Part shown: piece after piece, positions 35,133-45,790 of the stretch
Position numbering within the stretch: position 1 is the stretch's first letter
How the letters are laid out: the number at the start of each line of letters is the position of its first letter
Origin: Microthyrium microscopicum
Taxonomy: Eukaryota; Ascomycota; Dothideomycetes; Microthyriales; Microthyriaceae
Direction of reading: 5' to 3'
Assembly (NCBI GenBank): GCA_010405405.1
Contig: MU004236.1
Span: 2,176,070 to 2,240,069 of the forward strand
DNA: 64,000 nt
Program-made: the position numbers and the translations under genes
The notes under the pieces: generated by a model
The model's database searches: none
What the model saw: the letters and a program-made list of their open reading frames with translations, nothing else
What the model was told of the DNA's origin: nothing

Positions 35133-36329
35133 AAGAAGTTCTTCAGTTAAGAGCTTTCAGGCCGCTAACGTATGAGATGGACGTCTAGACAGCGATGCTG
35201 TTGAACGAAGGGAATTATACACATTTCGAAGGGACCTCATTGTAAGATTAGGGAATATTAGAGTATTTTGTACTGTTGAGGTTTTTTTTTTGAGCTACCA
35301 GTGATTTCAGGGGCTTCATAAAAAGTAAAGAGTATGCGGCTCTGCGGGAGAAAAAGGGCTTGTGGCTGAAGTCTGTTTTACATAATTCCATGGCTTTCGG
35401 GACCTGAGTGCTTTGCGTGACCTGAGTTGATGGCAGAGCGTAGCAGAGTGGAAATAGGCAATTAACTCTGGTCCCAAGCTAATATCCACCCATCATGAAT
35501 AGACATGAAGATTTGACAGTAAATGGGTGTGCTTGCCCCTGAAGAAGATGCAGGTTTAAAGTAGCTTTTTAATTTCACATGCTCTATGTAATATGGCTAC
35601 TAGTATCGTGTCGTCACTGCCTAAATGTTCGATTGCGACTGTCGTTTGTATGATATGAGTAATGACGGGAGCTTTACAATGGCAGATATGAGCTGATAAG
35701 ATGTATTATATCGGCTCGGAGAATTGACATTGATATCACGGCAAAGAATAAGATATCCGAAAGTGCAGGAGACGCGATACGATAAATGGCCTGGATAGCT
35801 GCAGCTAGGCCAAGTATCTCCTGCGGGAAGTTAAAGTTCAACGCCAAAAATAGAGATATCAGCTTATTACTGGACCGCAACGTAGACCTAACAATTATAC
35901 TTGTACCTCACACTAATTTGTATGTTGTGGCGTTACCTGTTTGTTCTCCAGAGTCCAGCTGTCAGGTCTGTGTTTAGCTACTTCCTTCAATTGCCCTGAT
36001 CTGACTTGATCTTTCTTTCTTCACTTCACCACTGCCTGCCACCAAGACTTCCATCCCGTCAAATCCACTGTCCCACATTACACAAGTCCTACAATCTCGA
36101 CCGCTCCCAATAACACCTCATCTACCACCTCCGCCCTACCATCGCTCCCTGAGCTACCTCCCATCCACGCGGCATTCTCCGTTATCCATACATCTCTCCT
36201 TTGGGACCAGAGTGATGGCAGCTTGATCTAGGTCCCAAACCTGGAAAGCTGTCTTCTTACTGCTGCGCCTAATAACTTACGCCACCCCCTACAGCACTCG
36301 ATCTCGTACAAGCTATAACATCATTGACA
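35133..36329. other. Intergenic region
   Basis: 1.2 kb between TRP5 and the TBC gene. The right half (from about 35990) is pyrimidine-rich on the plus strand and serves as promoter/leader of the TBC gene. No gene recognised. Confidence 0.5.
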
Positions 36330-39192
36330 ATGGCGACCGTCGAGCAAAACCCCCCCACAACGCCCTCCAAGGCAACCCACGACAAGAGTGATGAAGAACG
36401 GGTATGGCCATCTCAGAGCAGAGCTTATTGTCAAAGCTAATAGTTCTAGGATGCGTTTGAAGACAATACTGATATCACGCCCAAGCCACGAGCTCGTTCT
36501 CCTGCAGCTACCAGATCGTTGACCGAAAGACGACCTTCCTCTGCCTCATCTACAAGCAAAGACATGAAGTCAATTGAGTCTACATCAACGACAGTAGAGG
36601 AGGATAAAGAAAATACTACTAGGGATGATACGATCAAGAAACCATTACCATTGCCTAGAAGGACAGTGGTTCCCAAAACCGAAAACATGGACGAAGTAAA
36701 TCTCGCAGATGGTAAGTGCCACTCTTTTCGCTTGCTATTCAATGGAGGACACTGCTGCAGCTGGCCATTGGCAAAATCTTACATGATCTTTCGGTTTCTG
36801 CACTCTGGACCTAGGGAATGAGGTGTTCTCCCAATTAGTCCATTCATGTTCCACCTCAACACCACAGGCCGCATTTCGGGTCCTTTCACATTTTATCTAA
36901 CCATATACAATAGACAATACTCGGTCAACGTCTCCCTCGAAACTTAACAATGCCGTCTCCGAGCCTAAAAGTACTCCCGTCCACCTTGCTCGAACGCCGT
37001 CCCAAGACTCCCAACCACATCGTTATTCGGACACTTCCCTCAAGTCTCCCGACAAACCACCCCTTGCTCCATCAATTTCAGACAAGGCTGCCAACATGGT
37101 ATCCGGTCGCTTCAAGAGTCCATTTTCGTTTTTTACCCGCAACCAGACAGAAAAGAAGCCAAGCACCGTGACTTCGCCCATCTCTGACCGCCCACATAGC
37201 ATGAATGGGCCGAGATTCGATCGGGCAAATTCCACAGATGGCCAAGATCGCAATAGTCAGGCAAGTTTGAGGGATAGATTCAAGGCTGTGCGTATGCGAG
37301 AAGAAGCGGGCATTGCATCAGTGGGTGAAGAGCTAGTTCCAGATACCCCAGTCTCACCAGCTCTTGATGATCAGGTTGAATCGCCAAGCGCCAATCGACG
37401 AAAGTCGAGCTCGACAATTGCGTCTGTAAATCCGACCATCAATCCCAATTTAGCGCCTGGGACTGCTGCTGGCATAGCTGAAGGGCCTCGAGACGATGGC
37501 AACGCAGTCGATTGGGATCTATGGCAAGCTGTGGTTACTGAAGGACCTGCAGCAGTGGCGCGAACAAGCTCAGAAGAGCTGAGCCATGCAATTGCTGCAG
37601 GTATACCACAAGCCATTCGAGGCGTTATCTGGCAGGTTTTAGCCAACAGCAAGAATGAAGAGATGGAGAAATTCTACTTTGAACTCGTCGCGCGAGGCAC
37701 TGAGAAGGAGCGGGCGCTCAACGGACACGCAGACACCAATGGTCATACTAATGGAAAGGAGTCGATAGCATCCTCTGCTTCATCCATATTGTCAGAAAAA
37801 TCTGGTGCAGCAAATGGTTTGAGTAATTCGCCGCCACCATCAGTTGAGGGATACACAAATCCACAAACTCCAAAACCAAAGTCTGCGAAAGAGGAAGTGG
37901 CCCACATCCAGTCCCTTGAGAAAGTGATCAAACGAGATCTCGGCGGCCGCACGAGTTACTCGAAATACCTCATGTCATCAGGACTACAAGATGGTCTTTT
38001 TGGTATTTGCAAGGCATATGCTCTTTATGATGAAGAGGTCGGCTACGCTCAAGGCATGAACTTCATTGCTATGCCACTACTTTTTAACGTAAGCTGAATG
38101 CAGAAATTAAAGGAAACCACTAACATATATTTAGATGCGTGAAGAAGAAGCGTTCTGTCTCTTCGTGCGACTCATGTCCAAGTATGGCCTTCGCGATCTA
38201 TTTACCCAAGACATGCCAGGTCTACATCTTCAAATTTATCAATTCGAACGCCTCCTGGAAGATTTCGAGCCTGCGCTATACTGCCATTTAAACCGACGCG
38301 GCGTTACCCCAAACCTCTACGCAACGCAATGGTTTCTTACTCTATTCGCCTATCGCTTCCCTTTACAACTAGTCCAGCGTATTTACGACCTCATTCTTTC
38401 TGGCAGCCTCGAACTCGCCATCCTAAAGTTCGGTCTCGTCCTGATGCAGAAGAACAAGGCTGAACTTCTTGCTATGCGTGACATGAGCGCTCTCTCGCAG
38501 TTCTTGAAGGAGAAACTCTTTGACGCCTACATTGACCGCACGCCCTCGTCTAGCAGTATCCTGGAAAGCGGTTTCTTCGGCTCCACCGGTGGTGTTGATA
38601 AGGAGGTTTACCGTGCCGACCTGATGGTGCAAGATGCAGTTGCGCTACCGGTCACCGAGGAGATGCTTCGCGGCTATGCAACTGAGTGGGAAGAGAAGAC
38701 ACGCACTGAACGCGAACGCGAGACTGAACTTGAAGGACTCCGTTCCCAATGTGCCAACTTATCTGTCAAGGTACGCCGCTTAGAGGAGCGTGTGGAGAAG
38801 AACGACCAGGAACATGTCACAGTCGCTTCAGAGCTTGTTCGTACCAAAGTGGACAATGAGACTCTGCTGGACGAGAATGAAAGTCTCAAGGGCCAAGTGG
38901 AAGAACTCAAAGCCGTGGTTGCCCGACAGACGGAAGAGGTGGAGAATCGTCTTCGCGGTGAAATGGACGAGGTCATGAAGCGCAACAGCGAAGTGCATAA
39001 TGCGAACCGGGCTATTGAGGAAGAAAAGTCTGAAATGGAGCGAGATTTGGTTGAGACGAAGATGAAGCATGCACAGGTAAGCGGTCCTGCTCACTAACCA
39101 TCATTACATCACCACTAACGCAATTCTAGATAAATTCTGAGCATGAGGCATTGAAGCAGCGGTGGAACAGTATCATCCAGATGATGAAATAA
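36330..39192 (+). CDS. TBC-domain Rab GTPase-activating protein
   Basis: Five exons (36330-36401, 36450-36711, 36914-38088, 38135-39076 and 39130-39192) encode 837 residues. Residues 1-330 are Ser/Pro-rich and disordered. The TBC domain runs from about 339 (AAGIPQAIRGVIWQVLANS) to about 610. It carries the arginine finger IKRDLGGR (IxxDxxR) and glutamine finger YAQGMN (YxQ), so catalytic activity is expected. A Ser/Pro-rich loop separates the first helix from the finger. A coiled coil follows (about 680-815, heptad-rich EERVEKNDQEHVTVASELVR). TBC followed by coiled coil resembles Gyp5/EVI5-type GAPs acting on exocytic Rabs; the exact Rab is not predictable. The last exon supplies QRWNSIIQMMK. 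Confidence 0.9.
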
Positions 39193-39549
39193 GTCTATGG
39201 CCTCTGTGATCACTTTTCATGATATCCAACCAGCAACCGTCTGTCAACGGTATACTCTGGCTTTCATACTCTGCTTTGCGGTACAAAGCCGTTCTCATAT
39301 GCTCAGGCCACTACAATGGTGTATACCCAGCGTTATGATCTTGTAAAATCAAGTCAATAGTACTACTAATTGATTTGCGTCTCTGCGTGGACGATTCCTC
39401 TCCTGGATGAGTCCTTGGGAGTGGAGGTTTATGTAAATATTATATATGAATATCAAAGCTATGAAAATGCCAACGTTCTCCATCTTCCCTCCCATACTGT
39501 ACACTTCTCTACTTCCCTTTTCTCCCTCACCCTTCGTATATTGTCCCCA
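39193..39549. other. Convergent 3' spacer
   Basis: 357 bp between the TBC and GST-like stops. Nothing further seen. Confidence 0.5.
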
Positions 39550-40272
39550 TCACTTCCCACCTTCCCATCTCGCCCTCCCCTCTTTTGCAGCGTCCGCTGG
39601 ACAATCCTCTTGATTCCACCATCCTCCTTCTCGCACCGCATCCACAGCCATCAAATTCCTAAATACTCTTGCGATGGTCGGCCATTCATCAATGCTCAGA
39701 TTTGCTTTCTCTACAGCATTCCAAATTGCTGGCGCTAGACATACGTCTGCCATCGTCATTTCATCGCCGACACTGTAGAGCCCTGCTGATGGGGCAGCGA
39801 TGGTTTCGTACGCGTTGAATGCTGAGCGCGTAAAATCTTGTAACCACTCCAGCTCAGCCTTTTCTCCAGCTAGCCGTTTCACTCGAGCTACGAGGCGCAT
39901 TGAGGTCGTCGCTTGGTTTTCGGCGACGATTAAGTTTGTTAGGGTGCGGACTGTTGCGCGGGCTCCTGGGTCTTTGGGCAGTAACGGGTTGGTGGTGTGG
40001 GTTTCTTCGAGATATTCGAGGGCTGCGAAGGATTGGGTTATGATGATTGGCTTCTCTTTTGGGTCGGGAGGTGGCGCGATGAGGGTGGGAACTGTCATGG
40101 AGGGATTGATGGCGGCATAGGCTGCTTCGTGGTGGGCTTTTGTGAGAAGGTTGATGGAGATTTTGTGGTAGGGGATTTTGCGGTGGGCGAGGGCGATGCG
40201 CAGGCGGGAGGATGATGAGGAGCGGTAGAAGTGGTAGAGGGTTAGATTGGTGGAGGATGGGTTTAGAGACAT
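39550..40272 (-). CDS. Zeta-class glutathione S-transferase / maleylacetoacetate isomerase-like
   Basis: A single-exon protein of 240 residues. The thioredoxin-like N-terminal domain has YHFYRSSSSSRLRIALAHR at the catalytic position, then INPSMTVPTLI (cis-Pro) and QSFAALEYLEE. The all-helical C-terminal domain includes YSVGDEMTMADVCLAPAIWNA. Zeta enzymes usually show SSCSxRVRIAL; here the cysteine position reads serine (SSSSSR). Zeta GSTs isomerise maleylacetoacetate in tyrosine/phenylalanine breakdown, but no other catabolic genes flank it, so the role is uncertain. Serine at this site may still bind glutathione. An 8-bp tandem repeat lies about 65 bp upstream of its start. Confidence 0.8.
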   Translation of the reverse strand: MSLNPSSTNLTLYHFYRSSSSSRLRIALAHRKIPYHKISINLLTKAHHEAAYAAINPSMTVPTLIAPPPDPKEKPIIITQSFAALEYLEETHTTNPLLPKDPGARATVRTLTNLIVAENQATTSMRLVARVKRLAGEKAELEWLQDFTRSAFNAYETIAAPSAGLYSVGDEMTMADVCLAPAIWNAVEKANLSIDEWPTIARVFRNLMAVDAVREGGWWNQEDCPADAAKEGRARWEGGK

Positions 40273-40335
40273 GGTGGAGTTGGGAATTGAAGTGGGAAGT
40301 TGAGGAGAGTTGGTGATGGTGCTGGCGGTGTATGG

Positions 40336-40470
40336 TGTCTTGATGTCTTGATGTCTTGATGTCTTGATGTCTTGATGTCTTGATGNNNNNNNNNNNNNNN
40401 NNNNNNNNNNNNNNNNNNNNTGTCTTGATGTCTTGATGTCTTGATGTCTTGATGTCTTGATGTCTTGATG
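40336..40470. repeat. 8-bp tandem repeat (TGTCTTGA) with assembly gap
   Basis: About six perfect TGTCTTGA copies lie on each side of a 35-base N run at 40386-40420. The visible array is in phase and identical on both sides, so the gap is probably more of the same repeat and the true copy number is unknown. It sits in the promoter of the GST-like gene. Confidence 0.95.
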
Positions 40471-40729
40471 GCGGGAATAATTGGAAAAGAACTTTGTATG
40501 AGAGGGGGGATCTACTCGCAGAAAGCTTGCGACTTTGCTTATATTGGATTATCTAATGCCAGAACTTAGGAGTTACTACCTCTTGGTATGCTATAGCTAT
40601 ACGAACTCTGTCATACGGGATAGTATTATTGTTTCGCAAAGATGGGTATAAAGTGTACTGGATTCTATAATTATGATGAAAACACTATTTACAAACTATC
40701 ATTGATTACAACCATTGTCAACCTAAACA

Positions 40730-43493
40730 TCAAAGGCTGTTAGACGTATCAGCCTTCAACATCTCCCAGCGATCCAATATCTCCTTCTGCACGACCTCAT
40801 AGTCCGTTCTCGACTGAAGCGTCCGTAAATCCCTATAACTTTGCCAAACTCTCCTCTCAAGGATTCTCTTGCCCATACCTGAGCCCTTTGAATCGTCAAA
40901 CATCATCTGCATACGCGTACGCTCTCCCTTCTTCATCTGCTCCCTAGTAGCCGCCTGGTCCTTCACTGCCATTATGAAGGTGGGATCGCCATGAAGAAAT
41001 ACATCCGAGCCTTTCCACCAACGCTCGATTTCACGCTCCAAGCCTTTGAAGCCATATCCAGGAATGCCGGTGACTGCTGCGCCAGACTTCAAAACAAGTC
41101 CTCCAAAGCCTCTAGCAACTCCTTTGGCAACGCCTCCAACGGCTGAGTGTTGATTCTCTTTGGCGTATTTGTACCCGAGATATGGTTGAGTGACTACACC
41201 GGTTACTGCATCATAAAGGCCAAATCCAAACTCTTTTCCGCTGCGTGACAGCCCAGAGCTTAAATTAGTGATAGGAGGATATGTCCGTACAGTTCGATCT
41301 GACATTAAAAAGGCTGGGCAGTTGTGGAAGCCATTTGCAAGGTTGTAAAAGAAGGCTACAGGAGCTTTGAGCGAGTGTCCAAAAACAGATCCTGCAAAAT
41401 GTGCCCAGGCTTTGCGCTTCTGTTTGGGTCGATGAGTTGTTGTCCTTTCCATATTCTTGTCATTTGATGTATCACTATCAGTTGACTTTCCCGTGCTACC
41501 CTCAATCGGAGTGGATGACAGTTCCTTTGCGAGCTGGCGGCAGTCAGAGATCAGATTCGCAGCAGTGTTTGTTGCTGTGCCTATAATGGCTGAAATGGGC
41601 TGTTGTGACCCTGCAGTGGTATGCCAGTCCTTATGTCGAACACTTACGATGTTAGCAAATCAAGGTGCTACTGCAATGTTATGAAACCTACAGTTTAAGT
41701 TGGTCGGAAGTAATGGTATCAGTTACAATGAGCATTGCAGCAGCTAGTGTGCTAAGCTGAATATTCGTCTTTCTCACTCGCCAGACTGCAACTCTGTCTG
41801 GACACAGGAAACACGACAGATTTTGCATCTGTAATGTTTTATGGAAATCTTCTGCTGCCTTCTTTGTCCCATCTTCACCTCTAATCTTTTCTGCCAGTTC
41901 TTCCGCTCGAGACTGGAGCTCCGTTTTCAGTGCTTCCGTGATATTTTCGGCCAGAGCATCCGCCGTGAGTTCTTTGAAAGGGACGGGCTTTGGACCTGCA
42001 CCAGCGCGGTATATCATTGCTGCCCACCACGGTTGGTCACCGAAAAACGGTACAATGACTGTTGGTTTTCCCAAGGCAATTCCAATGGCAGTTGTTCCAG
42101 CACCACCATGGTGAACCACAGCTGATACTCTCGGAAACAGCCAATCATGTGGAACGTTACCAAGTAGAAAAACATTGTCTGGAGGATTTGTGCCTCCAAC
42201 ATTCCCCCAGCCTTTGGAGACTAGAGCTCGAACTGTCAAGGTAACCTATGATAAGCATACACCAGCTGATTTGAGGACTTGAGACTTACCTCCAGCTTTC
42301 TTGACAGCGTCAAATATCATCTGCGTGAGCTTCTCCGGGTCATCAACCACAATGGAGCCAAATCCGATATACACAGGTGGGGGTCCAGCATCCAGAAACT
42401 CCTGAAGTGCGGGTTCTGGCTTGAAAGAGGAAGCTAAAGGAAGAAACCAGTATCCACTAATGGTTATATGAGGCCCCCAATCGGCAGGTTTTGGAATGAG
42501 CACTTCTGGCCAGCAGTAGGTGAACGGAACTTGAAGTCTTGGAAGTATTTCGTGGCCCCAGATTGGCGTGATAGGATCCAGCATCAAAGTGTCTTCGCGG
42601 AATCTATTTATTAGATCAAATAAGCCTTCCCAAGTCAGGAGATCCATTCTCTTGTACGAAAAGAGGTTGGCCAATTTTGAATCGACCTTTCCAGAATCAA
42701 CGTTAGCCAAGGGATGAGGAAATGCGCCGGTGGGTGACCATGGCATAGTAAACATTATGTGCAAAGGTATAGCCAACTTCTCGGCAATGTGAATATGAGC
42801 GTAAGATGGCGGATTCGCAATGATGGCATCGGCAACAAATGGCTCCGGCAGATGCATCATAATATCTCTATCGTTAAGGTAGTCTTTCATCTCAAATTGT
42901 GTTATTCCATCTCCAGCCAGGGTACATGCTCTCCAGCACCCGTCGAGCATTTCGGCAATTTCCATGCGACGGGCATGTATGTCTCCGGCCTTGACAGATT
43001 CGCGACTTGGAAGGATTCCTGGGTTCTTAACCATGTATGCCATCAACTTGGATGGATCGCCGCCTATCGAGTAGAATTCGAGTCCATTCTCCTCGACAAA
43101 GTCCTTGAAAACTGAATGCGTGCATATCCGCACGCGATGAGAATACGGATCCTTCTGTAATGTCTGGCCCAGTGCAATGAATGGTTGTACGTCTCCGCGG
43201 GATCCAGTGATCAAAATGGCAATGTTCATGCGTGGAATGCCTTTAAACTGAGCGATATTGGGTTCTCGCGTTTCCAATCGTCTCACGCAATGTCGTGGTT
43301 TCCGGGCTTTGGCCTTGTCATCTTGTGCTGCAATTACTGCTGCTGCTTTTGCATGTCGTTTATCCACGAGGTGGACAAATTCCTGGGCCCTAAGATGAAT
43401 TCCTTTAAAACTGATGTCGATACGCCCATCGTCCAGGACGCGGGATTTGACATTTTCGAGATTAGCGCCATCCAGGCCTCCATCATATGCCAT
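40730..43493 (-). CDS. Sterol 3-beta-glucosyltransferase-like protein (UGT80/ATG26-type catalytic domain)
   Basis: Exons 43493-42290, 42232-41692 and 41642-40730 give 885 residues. The GT-B N-terminal domain begins at about residue 89 (MNIAILITGSRGDVQPFIALG) and includes FYSIGGDPSKLMAYMVKNPG. The sugar-nucleotide half has YIGFGSIVVDDPEKL, VFLLGNVPHDWLF and VVHHGGAGTTA with HHGGAG at 442-447, then PFFGDQPWWA. These are hallmarks of family-1 enzymes that glucosylate sterols. A distinct C-terminal part (about 659-870) is Gly-rich and repetitive (GFGLYDAVTGVVTQPYLGYK, GVAKGVARGFGGL) and recurs in fungal relatives. The N-terminal PH/GRAM region of ATG26 is absent. The first splice was placed at TTGACAG (42233) because it yields AGVRALVSKGWG. 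The start is uncertain: the frame opens earlier without ATG, and an upstream exon may have existed. The large AT-rich element begins about 170 bp upstream. Confidence 0.85.
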
Positions 43494-43866
43494 TCCTGAT
43501 AGCGGAACTGGCAAAGTATAAGTCAATAATCAATATATGAGCATTATGAATAAAAATGGTTAGGAATGCGAAGGTTACAAGTTCCTGCTGACAAGACTGA
43601 GGCGTTGCTTTGTCAGATTCAAGATAGAAGCTGAAACCCAAAACAGACTAGATCGGCAGGGGTTTTATGACGGCTCATAACGGCCACCCTAGCCAGTTCA
43701 GCAAAACCAAAAAGTACAAAGCTCTACATTTTATAAATACAATATTCCTATACCTATTTCCCTATTTTAGCGCTTTAAATAAATTCTAAAAGGGATATTC
43801 AAAAATTACGTATTTTTTAATACTTAAATTAAGGTAATTAGTAATAATAACTATAATATAGCAATA

Positions 43867-44120
43867 GTATAGCTATATTAGTAGGTAAGGTATAGCTATA
43901 TTAGTAGGTAAGGTATAGCTACGTTAGTAGAAAAGGGTAAGATAAGTATAGCTACGTTAGTAGGTAAGGTATAACTACGTTAGTAAGTAAGATATAGCTA
44001 CGTTAGTAAGTAAAGTATAGCTACGTTAATAGGCAAGGCACTAAGAAAGATATAGCTATATTAATAATAAAGATAATAAGAAAGATATAGCTATATTAAT
44101 AAGAAAGGTATAGCTATATA
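43867..44120. repeat. 23-bp subterminal tandem array, left side of the large element
   Basis: About ten degenerate copies of TATAGCTAYRTTAGTAGGTAAGG, mostly 23 bp apart with one longer unit, directly inside the left inverted repeat. Subterminal arrays of this kind are used by several DNA transposons as transposase-binding sites. Confidence 0.8.
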
Positions 44121-45679
44121 TTATTAGTTAAGATAATATAATTAGTATATATATAGATTAGTAATAGAAATTAATTAAGAAAGGCTTTTAATTCTTAACG
44201 ATATACTAATAAGTAAAAGTTAACTATTATTATAGAGTCTAATATAAAGTATAATATTTCTCTCTCTTTCTTTAGTATTAGTTATACCTCCTAGGCAACT
44301 TTTATTATACTAAATACTTATATTAATTTAATTATATACTAAGCCTCTATTAAGAGCTTAGTATTAACTAAAGGCTATACTAATACTAAGGTTTACAAAT
44401 AGCTTCTTAATAAATATAATATAGAGGTTTCTATTTAAACTATTTATTAAAGAATTAATAAATAGAGGATTTAAAGAAAAACTATATAGCTTAATAAAAA
44501 TTTAAAAGACGTAATAAAAGCTTTATTTTACGTCTTTAATAATAATAAGAGAAAGATAATATATATTCTATAAGATTATAGATATAAACTTTCCTAAAGA
44601 ACTTTATAATAATATTACTAAAGGCTTAGAATATCTTATTAGTAAAACTATAAATTATATTAAGAATTCTATAAAGTATACTTTAAAGATAATTACGATA
44701 TAATTTAGTATAAGCTTTAATAATCCTATCTTAATATTATAAATTATAGATACTATATATTAGTAATAAGAATTAGAGCCTAAAAACGCAATATATTTCT
44801 AAGAAATATTTATTTTATCTAATAATAATTAGATTTAGAAGCTACTACTACTTAATAAAAATAAGTATATTAAAAATAGGGCGAATATAAAGTTAAAAGT
44901 CTAGATTATATTTAGTCTATTAATAGGTATAATAAACTAAAGCAATTTAGCTTTAAGATTTATAGCTATATTAATACCTACTTAAGATATCTTAACTATT
45001 ATAATATTAGTATATTAAATAAAATAAGTATTAGCTATCTCTACTAATACTTAGATTATTTAGAAAGTAAGCTAATTTAGCTATAATTTATTTAATTAGA
45101 CTAAGATAGTAAAATAATTATACTTACTAATACTTATTATAGATTCTTACTTATCTATAAACCTAATCTTTATTTTAAAGACTATTTCCTATATAGAATA
45201 AGTATTACTAACTAATAAATAGAATATTAGTAGAAAAATCTTAGTAGATCTATACTAAATAAATAAAAAGTAAGTTTTATTTTATTAAAATAATACTAAT
45301 ATATACTCTAAAAGATATATTAATTTCCTATAGGAGTTTTTTAAGTAGCTTTAAAGAGATAGTAAATTCTTATAAGATAGACTTATTAATTATATTATAA
45401 TACTAGCTATATTTATATTTATTTTATAAGATATTATTACTAAATATATTTATAACTAGAATAATTATAAGTTAACTAATACTAAGAAGAGGCGCCCTAA
45501 TACTATTAATAGAAAGCTATAGTACCTATATAATTATTCTTAGAATATAGAGAAGGTTAGCTTACTAATTAATTCTAAACTTATCTATATAGTAAAGTAA
45601 TAAGCTAGTAACTAGAATAAAGATACTTATCTATTTAAAGAAACCCTCTAATAGTACTAATAAGAACTATAGTAAATAG

Positions 45680-45790
45680 AGTTTAATTTCTTTATAGACT
45701 CTTTTAGTAACGCTTAAGATTACTAGAGAAAGACTAATCTATTTAGAGGTATTTACCTAACTCTAAGGAATGTACTAAATAAATATATCC
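45680..45790 (+). pseudogene. Possible CACTA/Plavaka-type transposase remnant
   Basis: One plus-strand frame reads FFIDSF and, after about 17 residues, RGIYLTLRN. This resembles the D-x-F...GIYLTP motif around a catalytic aspartate of CACTA-like (Tnp2/Plavaka) transposases. The flanks are too degraded to confirm, so this is a family hint, not an assignment. Confidence 0.35.

Noticed and set aside
35073-35188. Extended C-terminus of tryptophan synthase
   Set aside because: This is read-through of the last intron; splicing gives the conserved GWDLRF end.
43855-44130. CRISPR-like array
   Set aside because: The 23-bp units are contiguous tandem copies without unique spacers, and the host is a fungus.
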